Below are positions 37,870-47,500 of a stretch of 56,891 nt of DNA, piece by piece. The stretch spans positions 1 to 56,891 of the forward strand of contig NZ_RAWI01000016.1 in assembly GCF_003612125.1 (NCBI RefSeq), read 5' to 3'. How positions within the stretch are numbered: position 1 is the stretch's first letter; every line of letters starts with the position of its first letter. The DNA comes from Corallococcus praedator (GTDB taxonomy: Bacteria; Myxococcota; Myxococcia; Myxococcales; Myxococcaceae). The notes under the pieces are model-generated. The model was not told the DNA's origin. It searched no databases and saw only the letters and a program-made list of their open reading frames with translations. A program made the position numbers and the translations under genes.

Positions 37870-40280
37870 GTCGCGCGCGAGTCTGCCGAGCCCGTGGGGG
37901 CGCCGTCAGCCGCCACGTCGTCGAAGCGTTCACCGCCGGGCGCCAGCCGTCCCAGCCCGATGGGGGCCGCGAGGCACGCGTCGGGAATGCCGAACGCGTC
38001 CACCAGCCCCACCGCGTCCGGCCGCAGCTCCGCGCACAGCTTCACGCGCTCCTTGCGGATGGCCTTCGCCTTGGGCGCCTCCAGCCAGCCGTGCTCCAGG
38101 AACCAGCCGCTGGCGGACTCCAGGCAGGAGAGGCCGAACAGGTCCGCCAGCCGCCCCAGCACCGGCTTGAGCGCTTCGTCCTTCACCGCCGCCACGCCCA
38201 GCAGGAACTGCTCCAACACGATGCGCTCCACGCTCGCGTGCGCCAGGGCCAGCAGGTGGGTCTGCACCTGGTTGAAGGCCTCGAACGCCTCCACGCCCGC
38301 GGTGAGCCGCTTGCGGATGCGCTTGGACACCGAGGAGAGGATCTCCTCCTCGCGGAACCTCAGCGCGCGCAGGTGGAAGTCGCTGTCGCGCAGGTGGTCG
38401 CTGTCGGTGCGCCGGCCCGCGATGGGGTTCCTGTCCGTCACCACCAGGGCCGCGCGGTCCACGATGAGCTTGAGCACCGCGAAGACGCGGTCGTCCTCGA
38501 AGCGCTGGCGGTAGCCCGTGAGCAGGCCCTTGGCCACCAGCTGCATGAGGACGGTGTTGTCCCCTTCGAAGGTGGTGAACACGTCGGTGTCCGCCTTGAG
38601 GGACGGCAGCCGGTTCGCGGTGAGGTAGCCCTGGCCGCCGCACGCCTCGCGCGACTCCTGCACCGTGGCGGTGGCGTTCCACGACGCGTAGGCCTTGAGG
38701 CCCGCGGCCAGCGCCTCCACTTCGCGCGCGTCGTCCTCCGTGCGGTGGACGTAGCGGTCCACCAGGTGCTCCAGCGCGAAGTCCAGCGCGTACGCCTTGG
38801 CGACCAGCGGCAGCAGGCGCAGTTGGTGCGACTGGTGGTCCAGCAGGCGCACCTCGCGCGAACCGGTGGGGCCGAACTGGCGGCGCAGGTCGCCGTAGCG
38901 CACGGCGATGGTCAGCGCGCTCTTGGCCGCGCTCAAGGAAGCGCACGCCACGCTCACCCGACCCGCCACGAGCGCGCCCAGCATGGTGAAGAAGCGCTTG
39001 GAGTCGCCGGTGATGGAGCTGGTGTATTCGCCGGCCTCCGTCACCTGGCCATAGCGGTCCAACAGGTTCTCGCGTGGCACGCGCACGTTCGTGAACCACA
39101 GCCGGCCGTTGTCCACGCCGTTGAGGCCCATCTTCTCGCCGCAGTCCTCGATGCGGATGCCCTTGAGCACCTTGCCGTGCGTGTCGCGCAGCGGAACGAG
39201 CAGTGCGTGCACGCCCAGCCGCTCGCCGTCCACCTCCAGCTGCGCGAACACGGTGGCCATGCGCGCGTGCCGGGCGGCGTTGCCAATCCACTCCTTGCGA
39301 GCGGTCTCCGACGGCGTGTCGATGACGAACTCGCGCGTGTCCGCGTCGTAGCGGGCCACCGTCTCGCAGTCGCGCACGTTGGAGCCGTGGCCCAGCTCGC
39401 TCATCGCGAAGCAGCCGGGCAGCTCCAGGGTCGCGACCTGCGGCAGGTACTGCTGGTGGTGCCGCTTCGTGCCCAGGAACAGGATGCTGGAGCCGAACAG
39501 GCCGAAGTGGACGCCCGCCTTGATGACGAGGCTCAGGTCGAAGAAGGCCATCGTCTCGAAGGCGGCGATGAACGCGCCCAGGTCCGCGCCGCCCTCGCGC
39601 CCCTTGGGGAAGGCGAGCTGGCCCAGCCCGTCGTTGGCCAGGTGCTTGAGCCAGTCGAACACCTGGTCGCGGTACGCGTCGGTGTCCAGCCCTTCCTTGT
39701 AGCGGAAGTCCGCGTCCTCCAACCAACCGCGCACCTGCTTGCGCACGTCGCGGTAGGTGCGCTCCAGCACGTCGGTCATCGCCGCGGGGTCGAAGGACGC
39801 CGTGTGCGAGCGCGCCTCGGCGTAGGGGGCGCGCGACGCGTGGGGCATCAGGGAGCGCACCGCCTCCTTGCCGTCCACGCCCAGCGTGGCCTCCAGCGCG
39901 TGCAGGGCCTGGGCGAGCTCCGCCACGGGCACGTCGAGCGGCGCCTCGCCGGCGAGCACCTGGGCCAACTGCACGCCCAGCTCCGCGAGGTTCTGCTGGT
40001 TGCTGGTGGCCAGCCGTTCGGCGGTGGCGCGGATGTGGTCGCGCACCAGGGACAGCTCGCGGGGCGAGGGCGGACGCAGCGGATCCACCCAGAGGGCCAG
40101 GACGCTGCTGGCCTTGAGGTTCAGCCAGGGCTGGGCGCGGGCGGCGGTGCCCAGGGCGCGAAGCTCCTCGGCCGTCAGCTCGCCGTCCGTCCAGGCGACG
40201 TAGAGCATGGGGATGAGGGGGGCGAGGCCCGACTGCGAGAGCAGCTCCCGGGCGGAGGGACGCGAGGTGGCATCGAGCAT
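37866..40280 (-). CDS. Acyl-CoA oxidase/dehydrogenase with N-terminal TerB-like extension
   Basis: An 804-residue flavoenzyme. The first 80 residues (LIPMLYVAWTDGELTAEELRALGTAARA) resemble a TerB-type helical module. The acyl-CoA dehydrogenase body begins near 170: CFAMSELGHGSNVRDCET, IDTPSETARKEWIGNAARHA, GKVLKGIRIEDCGEKMGLNGVDNGRLWF, and ACGGQGYLTANRLPSLKADTDVFTTFEGDNTVLMQ. The last segment carries the catalytic Glu in the FEGDN context typical of acyl-CoA oxidases, followed by an ACOX-type C-terminal domain. It probably starts fatty-acid beta-oxidation. ATG 40280 is chosen; the frame remains open upstream to 40502. It lies divergent to the phospholipase D gene and is coupled to the SnoaL-like gene. 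Confidence 0.9.
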   Translation of the reverse strand: MLDATSRPSARELLSQSGLAPLIPMLYVAWTDGELTAEELRALGTAARAQPWLNLKASSVLALWVDPLRPPSPRELSLVRDHIRATAERLATSNQQNLAELGVQLAQVLAGEAPLDVPVAELAQALHALEATLGVDGKEAVRSLMPHASRAPYAEARSHTASFDPAAMTDVLERTYRDVRKQVRGWLEDADFRYKEGLDTDAYRDQVFDWLKHLANDGLGQLAFPKGREGGADLGAFIAAFETMAFFDLSLVIKAGVHFGLFGSSILFLGTKRHHQQYLPQVATLELPGCFAMSELGHGSNVRDCETVARYDADTREFVIDTPSETARKEWIGNAARHARMATVFAQLEVDGERLGVHALLVPLRDTHGKVLKGIRIEDCGEKMGLNGVDNGRLWFTNVRVPRENLLDRYGQVTEAGEYTSSITGDSKRFFTMLGALVAGRVSVACASLSAAKSALTIAVRYGDLRRQFGPTGSREVRLLDHQSHQLRLLPLVAKAYALDFALEHLVDRYVHRTEDDAREVEALAAGLKAYASWNATATVQESREACGGQGYLTANRLPSLKADTDVFTTFEGDNTVLMQLVAKGLLTGYRQRFEDDRVFAVLKLIVDRAALVVTDRNPIAGRRTDSDHLRDSDFHLRALRFREEEILSSVSKRIRKRLTAGVEAFEAFNQVQTHLLALAHASVERIVLEQFLLGVAAVKDEALKPVLGRLADLFGLSCLESASGWFLEHGWLEAPKAKAIRKERVKLCAELRPDAVGLVDAFGIPDACLAAPIGLGRLAPGGERFDDVAADGAPTGSADSRAT

Positions 40281-40425
40281 GAAATCTCTCCAGGCGAGGG
40301 AACGGGCGCAGTCTCGCCATGGTGGAAGGTGGCGGCAACGACGGAATGGGGTCCTGTTCACCTTGCGGCCGAGGAAACGGGCGGTGGACTGCCCTGGGGG
40401 CTTGTCCGTTCCTACGTTGCAGCCC

Positions 40426-41697
40426 ATGAGCGAGCTCCAGGATGTGGAACTGCTGCCCCAGCCGGGGGCCCATGGGTTCGATGGGGACGGTACGAACCGC
40501 AAGCACGAGATGCAGGGACCGTTCGAGCTGCCGCCCGGTCCGGAGGGCTTCTCCTTCGCGCTCTACCAGTCCACGGGCGTGGGCCTGTCGCCGGGGCACC
40601 GGGTGCACCTGCTGGAGAACAGCGAGGTCTTCGACCGGATGTTGGAGGACATCCGCGCGGCGAAGCACAGCGTCCACATGCTCATCTACATCTGGCGGCC
40701 GTGTGAGCTGTCGGACCGTTTCGTGGAAGCGCTCACCGAGCGCTCGCGCGCGGGGGTGCAGTGCCGCGTGGTGGTGGATCCGGTGGGCAGCGAGGAGACC
40801 ACCGGGGACAAGGACTTCGACCAGAAGGTGGAGAAGCGGCTCACCGACGCGGGCGTGGAGGTGCACTACTACCGGCTGCTCGCGGGCAAGGTGCTGGGCC
40901 GGCTGCTGGGGCGTTCACACCAGAAGATCGTCGTGGTGGACGGGCGCGTCGCGTACACGGGCGGCTTCGGCATCTGGAAGGTGTGGGAGGGCGACGGGCT
41001 GAAGGAGGACAACTGGCGCGACACGCACATCCGCGTGGAGGGCCCGGAGGTCCGGCGCTTCCAGGTCACCTTCGCCAAGCACTGGCAGGAGTCCGGCGGC
41101 GGGCTGCTGCCGCGCGAGGCGTTCCCGGAGTTGAAGGCGGACGGCGGCGGGTGCGCGGCGTTCATCGAAAGCTCCGGGCGGCTGGGCATCACGGAGGCGG
41201 AGCGGATGGTGCGGCTGGTGGTGGCCGCGGCGACGAAGCGGTTGTGGATCGCCAATGCGTACTTCACGCCGCCCAACGACATCCTGGAGCAGTTGGAGGT
41301 GAAGGTCCGGCAGGGCGTGGACGTGCGCGTGCTGGGGCCGGGGCCGCACCACGACGTGCCGGTGGTGCGCGCGTCACAGCGGTCCACCTACGAGCGGCTC
41401 TTGGCGGCGGGGGTGCGCATCTGGGAGTACCAGCCTGCGATGCTGCACTCGAAGACGATGCTCGTGGATGACTGGCTGTGCGTGGTGGGCTCCACGAACC
41501 TGGATGCGCTGTCGCTCAACAAGTTGAGCGAAGGGTCGTTGGTGTTCGAGGACAAGGAGATCGCCGCGAAGCTGGAGGGGTGCTGGGAGAAGGACGTCCG
41601 GCACTCGAAGGAGATCACGCTGCAGAACGGCGGGCGGACGAATCCATGGCGGAGGTTCGCGCGGCGGGCCACGCAGTTCGCGGGGCATGACCGGTAG
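40426..41697 (+). CDS. Phospholipase D-like/cardiolipin synthase family protein
   Basis: A 423-residue enzyme with two HKD motifs. His165 in RSHQKIVVVDGRVAYTGG and His341 in MLHSKTMLVDDWLCVVGSTNLD each show HxK(x)4D, and the trailing GS/N residues are present. Other segments are VHLLENSEVFDRMLEDIRAAKHSVHMLIYIW and LWIANAYFTPPNDILEQL. This matches bacterial ClsB/ClsC-type synthases and close relatives. It has no N-terminal transmembrane segment. ATG 40426 is chosen; the upstream frame to 40207 is a shadow of the divergent gene. The likely role is cardiolipin synthesis or phospholipid transphosphatidylation. It converges with the endonuclease gene 6 bp downstream. Confidence 0.92.
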   Translation: MSELQDVELLPQPGAHGFDGDGTNRKHEMQGPFELPPGPEGFSFALYQSTGVGLSPGHRVHLLENSEVFDRMLEDIRAAKHSVHMLIYIWRPCELSDRFVEALTERSRAGVQCRVVVDPVGSEETTGDKDFDQKVEKRLTDAGVEVHYYRLLAGKVLGRLLGRSHQKIVVVDGRVAYTGGFGIWKVWEGDGLKEDNWRDTHIRVEGPEVRRFQVTFAKHWQESGGGLLPREAFPELKADGGGCAAFIESSGRLGITEAERMVRLVVAAATKRLWIANAYFTPPNDILEQLEVKVRQGVDVRVLGPGPHHDVPVVRASQRSTYERLLAAGVRIWEYQPAMLHSKTMLVDDWLCVVGSTNLDALSLNKLSEGSLVFEDKEIAAKLEGCWEKDVRHSKEITLQNGGRTNPWRRFARRATQFAGHDR

Positions 41698-41703
41698 GCG
41701 CAG

Positions 41704-42444
41704 CTACCGGTGGGAGGTGACGCCCTCCTGCCGGCAGTAGGGGAGCACGGGACAGGTGGAGCACTTCGGGCGGGAGCCGGTGCACACGTGCTTGCCGAAG
41801 GGGACGAGGAGCCGGTTGAGTTCCACCCAGTAGGGGCGGGGGAGCACGGCTTCAAGCGCGGCGAGCGTGCGCTCCGGCGTGCTGGCCTTCACGTAGCCCC
41901 AGCGGTTGGTGATGCGGTGGACGTGGATGTCCACGCTGATGACCTCGTGGCCGCACGCGATGCCCAGGGCCAGGTGCGCGCACTTGGGGCCCACGCCCTT
42001 GAAGGACTGGAGGATGGCCGCGTCTGCGGGGAGCTGGCCGTGGAATTCGTCGCGCGTGCGCACGGCGATGGCGTGGACTTGATACGCCTTGGCTTCGTGG
42101 AAGGTGACGGGCTGGATGAGCGCGTCGATGTCCTGGGGCGTGAGGCGGGCCAGGGCGTCCGGGGTGGGCGCGCGGCTCAAGAGGCGCAGGGACGCGGGCA
42201 GGCTGACTTCATCGAGCGTGCGGATGGAGAGGATGCACGCGATGAGCTGCTCGAAGAGGGAGCCGTGGCCCTTGGCGGCGAGTTCGAACATCGCGGCGTC
42301 GGCGAAGGAGCGCACCTCGTGGCGGATGCGGCGCAGGACCTCCTCGATGTCGAGCGGGAGCTTGTCTGTCTGGGCCGCGTGCGCGGTGCGTGCGCTCTGG
42401 GCGCGGGGCGCGCGGCGTGGGGCTGTCGTGGGTTTGTCCGCCAT
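41704..42444 (-). CDS. Endonuclease III-like HhH-GPD DNA glycosylase
   Basis: A 246-residue base-excision repair enzyme. The helix-hairpin-helix LQSFKGVGPKCAHLALG contains the Lys corresponding to the Schiff-base nucleophile, and SVDIHVHRITNRWGY carries the catalytic Asp. The C-terminal CTGSRPKCSTCPVLPYC gives the C-x6-C-x2-C-x5-C ligands for a [4Fe-4S] cluster. The N-terminal 35 residues are basic and low in complexity, a longer extension than in E. coli Nth. ATG 42444 is the frame start. Substrate specificity, as for Nth, is oxidised pyrimidines, which is inferred from the family. Confidence 0.92.
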   Translation of the reverse strand: MADKPTTAPRRAPRAQSARTAHAAQTDKLPLDIEEVLRRIRHEVRSFADAAMFELAAKGHGSLFEQLIACILSIRTLDEVSLPASLRLLSRAPTPDALARLTPQDIDALIQPVTFHEAKAYQVHAIAVRTRDEFHGQLPADAAILQSFKGVGPKCAHLALGIACGHEVISVDIHVHRITNRWGYVKASTPERTLAALEAVLPRPYWVELNRLLVPFGKHVCTGSRPKCSTCPVLPYCRQEGVTSHR

Positions 42445-42600
42445 GCGGGGCCTCCTGACCTGACAAGTTGGGTCTGGTGGAGGCTACTCGCCGCGTGTTC
42501 CTGCTAGCTCCCTTGTTTGGTGAGCGGACAGGGAGCCACCCTCCGTGATGACATGCGGGCTTCGTACCACCCGGTGGATGCCTTGATCGTCACTTCGAGA

Positions 42601-43389
42601 ATGAAGCTTGGGCCCTGGGGAGGCATGGCTCTGATGGGAGGGCCGTTGCTTCTCTTCCTGGCGTTCGCGTGCGCAAGCTCCAGGCGCTACTTCTTGAGCA
42701 GTGAGCTGCCTCGACTGGAGCAGAACCCGAGGCTGATTGTCGCTCCTGGTCCCTGGGAGCATCCGGACGTGCCCGTGGTCTACGCGGACATGGGTGTCAT
42801 TCCAGATGATCTGATGCTGCCCGCGCTCCAGGCGATGTTGGCTCTCCCGGGAGCCGTGGATGCCTGTGACGCGAACACGGGACAGCCTCGACCTGATGCG
42901 ACCGAATATTGCCTCGCCGTCTATCGGACGCCACAGGACTGGCGGGTCTCCTGGCCCGTTCGCAAGCAGATGGGTGAGCGAGGCGCGTGTCAGCCTCCGA
43001 TGGGAGGTGTCACCGACAAGGACTTTGGCGGCGACATGGCGATCTTCGGCTTCGCTCACAACCATCCTTGCGGCACGGATATGAGCAGTGCCGACCTTTT
43101 GGTGTTTCCAGCGGTCAAGGTGGGAGAGGCCCGCTGGACGATGATCGAGTACGCGGTATCGCCTGGTGGAAAACCTGCCCGAGATGCCCGTGGGAGGCCC
43201 ATTCCCGCCTGGGCCTGGCTGGCGACAGGACACGCGGAGGCGCCTCGGTTCCTGAAATGGAACTTCGCGGGAGAGGTTTTCCGGTGGAGCGACTCAGCGC
43301 GGCAATGGCAGTTCGAAACCCGGTGTGAACCCGCACCTCCCAGGAACCTGGGCTCGACCCTTCCTCCTCCGAAGTGCTACCCCCGATGA
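42601..43389 (+). CDS. Predicted lipoprotein with JAMM-like metal motif
   Basis: A 262-residue protein that I do not recognise as a whole. The N-terminus (MALMGGPLLLFLAFACASS) fits a lipoprotein signal. The central segment IFGFAHNHPCGTDMSSADLLVF resembles the JAMM/MPN zinc motif (HxHP then S and D) seen in RadC and deubiquitinase-like proteins, but with six rather than seven residues between the second His and the Ser-x-x-Asp. Cysteines at CDANTG, YCLAV, ACQPP, HPCG and the C-terminus suggest an exported, disulphide-bonded protein. ATG 42601 is chosen on the signal-peptide pattern; GTG or ATG starts at 42517-42553 are possible. A small gene follows after 34 bp and may be its partner. Metallopeptidase activity is an inference. 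Confidence 0.65.
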   Translation: MKLGPWGGMALMGGPLLLFLAFACASSRRYFLSSELPRLEQNPRLIVAPGPWEHPDVPVVYADMGVIPDDLMLPALQAMLALPGAVDACDANTGQPRPDATEYCLAVYRTPQDWRVSWPVRKQMGERGACQPPMGGVTDKDFGGDMAIFGFAHNHPCGTDMSSADLLVFPAVKVGEARWTMIEYAVSPGGKPARDARGRPIPAWAWLATGHAEAPRFLKWNFAGEVFRWSDSARQWQFETRCEPAPPRNLGSTLPPPKCYPR

Positions 43390-43423
43390 TGCCGATTCAT
43401 CGTTCCTGCTGGAGAGGTGCTGT

Positions 43424-43867
43424 TTGCTGAAGCCCCATCACGTCCTTGTCCTGGTGTCGCTCGTGGCGGACGGCGGAAGCCCCCCCATGCGTCCCGATGC
43501 CGGGGTCGCGGTGAAGCAGGATGGGGGGGGCGTTGTGACACTGACGGGCGCGGACGCAGGCATCCAGTGGCCCACCGACTTGCAGCCACTTGCGACCTTG
43601 GACGGTCCGGCGGTCCTGGCCGCCCATGCCGTGCTTCAACGTGTGCTGGCCAGCTTCCCCAAACAGGATGCGGGCGCTTGCGAGTCGTCTGCTCGCTCGC
43701 TGGATGTGGTGGTGGGGCAGGAGGGCGGGGTCTATTTTGTCCGCATCGATCGACGCATCGACCGATGTGGATGGCCCGTGGGCAGCAGCCTGGAGTTCGA
43801 CTGGTTCGAGCTGTACGCGGTGTCTCCCGAGGGGAAGATCCTCGCGCGACGTGCCTTCATGCCGTAG
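43424..43867 (+). CDS. Small protein downstream of the JAMM-like lipoprotein gene
   Basis: A 148-residue protein of unknown family. TTG 43424 is chosen because GGAGAGG lies 6 bp upstream, giving MLKPHHVLVLVSLVADGG, a short hydrophobic lead. A D/G-rich linker follows, then a compact C-terminal domain (LDVVVGQEGGVYFVRIDRRIDRCGWPVGSSLEFDWFELYAVSPEG). The frame stays open to 43325, overlapping the previous gene, but has no start with good context there. It lies 34 bp from the JAMM-like gene and is probably co-transcribed. It could be a partner or immunity protein, which is only an inference from arrangement. Confidence 0.55.
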   Translation: MLKPHHVLVLVSLVADGGSPPMRPDAGVAVKQDGGGVVTLTGADAGIQWPTDLQPLATLDGPAVLAAHAVLQRVLASFPKQDAGACESSARSLDVVVGQEGGVYFVRIDRRIDRCGWPVGSSLEFDWFELYAVSPEGKILARRAFMP

Positions 43868-43870
43868 CGG

Positions 43871-44371
43871 TCAGGCACCCTTGGTGAGGTCCAGCGCGTA
43901 CCAGCGGTCACAGCCGAAGTGCCCGGTGCGGCCCATGGGGGCGCAGAGGGTTTCGAAGCCGAGGCGCTGGTAGAGCTTCTGGGCCTGCGCCATGCCGGCC
44001 AGCGTCTCCAGGTAGCACTGGCGATAACCGGCGCCGCGCGCGAACTCCAGACAGTGTCTCAACAAGCGCTCGCCCACACCGTGGCCCCGGGCCTGTGGCA
44101 GGAAGTACATCTTGCGCAGTTCGCAGACGTCCGGCGCGCCCCCGTCCAGCGGCGCGATGCCTCCGCCTCCCACCACCCGACCCTCATGTTCGACGACGAA
44201 ATAGGCGTGTCGGGGCCGGGTGTAGGCCGCGCTCATCGCGTCCACTTCGGGGTCGTGGATGGCGAAGCCCGGACCGTCCGCTCCGAACTCCGGCATCACC
44301 GCTCGGATGACCGCCGCCACCGCCGCGTCATCCCGGGCCTCGATGGGCCGCAACGTCAGGTCCGTGCTCAT
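43871..44371 (-). CDS. GNAT-family N-acetyltransferase
   Basis: A 166-residue acetyltransferase. It begins MSTDLTLRPIEARDDAAVAAVIRAVMPEFG. The acetyl-CoA-binding motif A is CELRKMYFLPQARGHGVGERLLRHCLEFAR (R/Q-x-x-G-x-G/A), followed by CYLETLAGMAQAQKLYQRLGFETL. ATG 44371 is preceded by GGAGG at good spacing; the upstream frame to 44449 has no support. It ends 3 bp from the convergent small protein gene. The substrate is unknown. Confidence 0.92.
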   Translation of the reverse strand: MSTDLTLRPIEARDDAAVAAVIRAVMPEFGADGPGFAIHDPEVDAMSAAYTRPRHAYFVVEHEGRVVGGGGIAPLDGGAPDVCELRKMYFLPQARGHGVGERLLRHCLEFARGAGYRQCYLETLAGMAQAQKLYQRLGFETLCAPMGRTGHFGCDRWYALDLTKGA

Positions 44372-44423
44372 GACCTCCACGGTCCCATGAGTCGTTCCCG
44401 GCGGCCAGCGTCGGGTGTGCACG

Positions 44424-44441
44424 TGTGCAGCGATCTGCACA
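44424..44441. promoter_or_regulatory. Inverted repeat between divergent GNAT and giant membrane protein genes
   Basis: TGTGCAG and CTGCACA form a perfect 7-bp inverted repeat with a 4-bp CGAT spacer, about 50 bp upstream of the GNAT start and 94 bp upstream of the giant gene. Just to its left, TGTGCA recurs (GTGTGCACGTGTGC). A candidate operator; no regulator identified. Confidence 0.35.
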
Positions 44442-44534
44442 GGTGCCACCCGCCCACCGCACCCCGGTGGATTTCAATCCCGCGCCCTTCCAGGGCATTC
44501 TGCGTGGCACGTCCGTTGTAGAGGGGGAAGTTCC

Positions 44535-47500
44535 ATGTACTGCCCTGCCTGTCGTCAGGAACGCCTGGGAAGTGCCCGCCAGTGCGTTCTCTGCGGCACC
44601 CATCTGTCCGCCCGAGCCCGGTCCGCCATCGAGGCCGAACTCGCGCACGTCCACTTCCTCCTGGACGAGGTGCCGCGCTGGGATGCCTCCGATGTGCCAT
44701 CCCACGTGCGCCGCCTGCTCACCGAGCGCTACGAGCGACAGGCCCGCGTCCTCCTCTCCGTCCTCACCGAGACGCCCGCCGAGTCGCTGACGTCCGCGCC
44801 GGACGCGGAGGCGGTCCGGAGCGAGGCCGTCACCCCGAGGATGGGGGAGGGTGCCTTCGCCGTCGGTCCCGTGGCGTTCGTTGCGTCCAACGGCCCGGAG
44901 GCTGATGCCTCCGTGGCGGTCACTGCTTCGGATGCGCACGTAGCCGAAGAGAATGTTTCCGCCGTCGCTTCCGAGGCGCACGTCGCGCACGGCATGGCAG
45001 TGGAGGCCAACGTTGTCGCCGATGCCGCTCACGCCTCCGTCGATGCCTCGGGTGTCGCCGCTCACGCTTTCATCGACGCAGCCGCTGCTCACACGCCCGC
45101 CGACGTTGCCGCTGCTCACGCCCTCACCGACGCAGCCGCCTCTGCCTCTTCCGACGCATCCGCCTCCTTCGCCCACACCGACGCGGCCAACTCCGCGGCG
45201 CACGCCCTCCCGAACACGGGGGCAACACCCGCCGCGGGTTCCTCCTCCGTTCACTTCTCCCGGCTCGATGTCGCCGCATCCCTGGGAGTCGCCACCCCGG
45301 TCTCCGGCCTTCCTCACGTCGCGAAGCCCGGCCCCACGGGCGCACCCGGTCCGAACGCCGCCCGCCCGCCCGTGGGCGCCAACGCCCGGCCGATGAACGC
45401 GGCCCGCGCTCCTGCGTCCCGCCCGCTGCCTCCGAACCCGGGCGAGCCGTTCATGGATCCGCCCGCGCCGCGCAGCCGCACCGCGCGCCTCGTCGAGGAG
45501 ACTTCGGCATGGAGCCGCGTCTGGCGGCCGTTCCTCTACGAGAGCATCGCGTGGTTCATCGGCGCGTTCCTCATCCTCTCCGGCACGCTCTACTTCGTCT
45601 TCGAGTCCTGGGCCGGGATGACGTCCGTCACCCGCTCGCTCACCGTCTTCGTGATGACCGTGGGCTACTCCGTCGGCTTCTCCGTGTGGGGCGGCTTCCT
45701 CTCGCGCCGCGAATCCCTGCGCAAGCCGGGCCACATCCTCGGCCTCATCGGTTCCGCCGTGGCCCCGCTGGGCGGCGTCGCGCTGGGGCCCATGGGGTTC
45801 GGTGAGTCCCTCCAGCTTGACGGCGTGCACCCCGCGCTGCTCGTGCCGCTGCTCTTCGTCTGGGCCGGCGTCGCCGCGTTCCTCGCGCGCAAACCCGCCG
45901 AGTCCTTCGACGCCCCTTCGCGTCCGTTCATCCAGGTGGGCCTCGTCGGCGCCACGCTCATCATGGGCCTCGCGCCCCTGGCCGCGCGGATCGGCGCTCC
46001 GGCGGTGTGGCTCAACGCCCTGCCGTGCCTCCTCTTCTTCCTGCTGTCTCGCAAGACCGTCACCCCGCAGCGCAAGGGAGATGCGCTCGCGTTCGCGCTC
46101 ACCGCGCCCCTGTACCTCACGGCGCTGTTCGCCATCCGGTTGCACCTGGCCCTTGCCTCCGCGGGTGCGCCCGTTCCCGCCGGCACCTACGCACCTTTCG
46201 TCGCCTTCCTGCTCGCCACCTGTCTGGGCTTCCGCACGCTCGAAACCGAGCGCTCCGCCGACTCGCTGGCGGTCGGCACCGTGGCGCTCCAGGTGGCCTG
46301 CCTCGCGGCCGCCATCAGCGGCACCCAGCCGGCCCTCTTCCTCACCGCCGCCATCTTCACCGGCACGCTGGTGTCCCTGTCGCGCGGCACCGTGGCTCGC
46401 CTGAAGTGGCTCTACCCGGCGTACTTCGGCGCCTACCTCTCCTATGCGTCCAGCGTGCAGCTCATTCCGCACGCGGCCACGCTCCTGCTCAACGCCCTCA
46501 AGGCGCGCCTGGGCTATCCGCCCTCGGAGGTGCTGCCCTTCCAGTACGGCGCGCTGACCGCGATTCCCTTCGTGCTCGCGGGGCTGGTGCTCGCCTACCG
46601 CGTCCAGCGTCGCGGCGAGCGCACCGGTGACGAGCGCGACCTGGGCCTCGCGGATGTGCTGCTGCGCGCCACCACCTGGGCCGCGCCGGCGTTCGCGCTC
46701 TACGGACACCTGGGCACCGACGCGCGCCCGGCCTTCTTCGCCACGCTCGCCCTGGGCATGCTGTCGCTGGGCGCGGGCCTGCTCTTCAAGCGCTTCCCGC
46801 TGACCGCGGTCGGCTCGGTGCTCCTCGCCCTGCTGCCGTTCTCCGGTGTCATCGCCTTCGGGCCAGGGCCCGCGACGGTGGTGGCCGGCGCGCTGGCGCT
46901 GGGGCTCGCGCTCCTCGTGTGGCGCCTGGAGGATGCGCGCACGCAGCGCTTCCTGGGCACGGTGGTCGGTGTCCTCGCGACGTGCGGATTCGCCATCGGG
47001 GTGGGGTCGTCTCCCGTCACCGCCCCTGTCGTGGGCATGGCGCTGGGCAGCGCGGGCGTGCTGCTGGCCGCGTACCGGCTGCGCCACGAAGGCTACCTGG
47101 CCTTCGGTGCCTTCCTCGCGGTGGCCCTCCTGCCGAAGCTCGGCTCCGTCCACTCCACGCAGGCGGCGCTCGCGGCGATGGTGGGCGGTTCGCTGGTGCT
47201 CGCGCTCCTGGGCGAGCGCGGCGGTCTGCTCAAACGCCTGGGCGTGCCGGCCCTGCTGTACGCGGGGAGCGCCGTGCTGTGGGGGTTGATGAGCCAGCAG
47301 CCCTTCCTGGGGCCCGTGCTCCTCACCGCCGCCGCGACGATGGCGGTGGCTTCGCGCAGCTTCCCGGACGCGCGGCCGTTCGCGGTCGTGCTCGTGGGCA
47401 TCTCGCTGCTGCCGGACCTGTCCTTCTATTCGGCGTGGGGCCTGCCGCCGGCCGTGTCGCTGGTCCTGCTCATCGCGGCGTCGCTCCTGGCCTCCGTGGT

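Noticed and set aside
37860-40706. A 948-codon plus-strand frame opposite the acyl-CoA oxidase gene
   Set aside because: No recognisable domain; mirror of a strongly supported enzyme.
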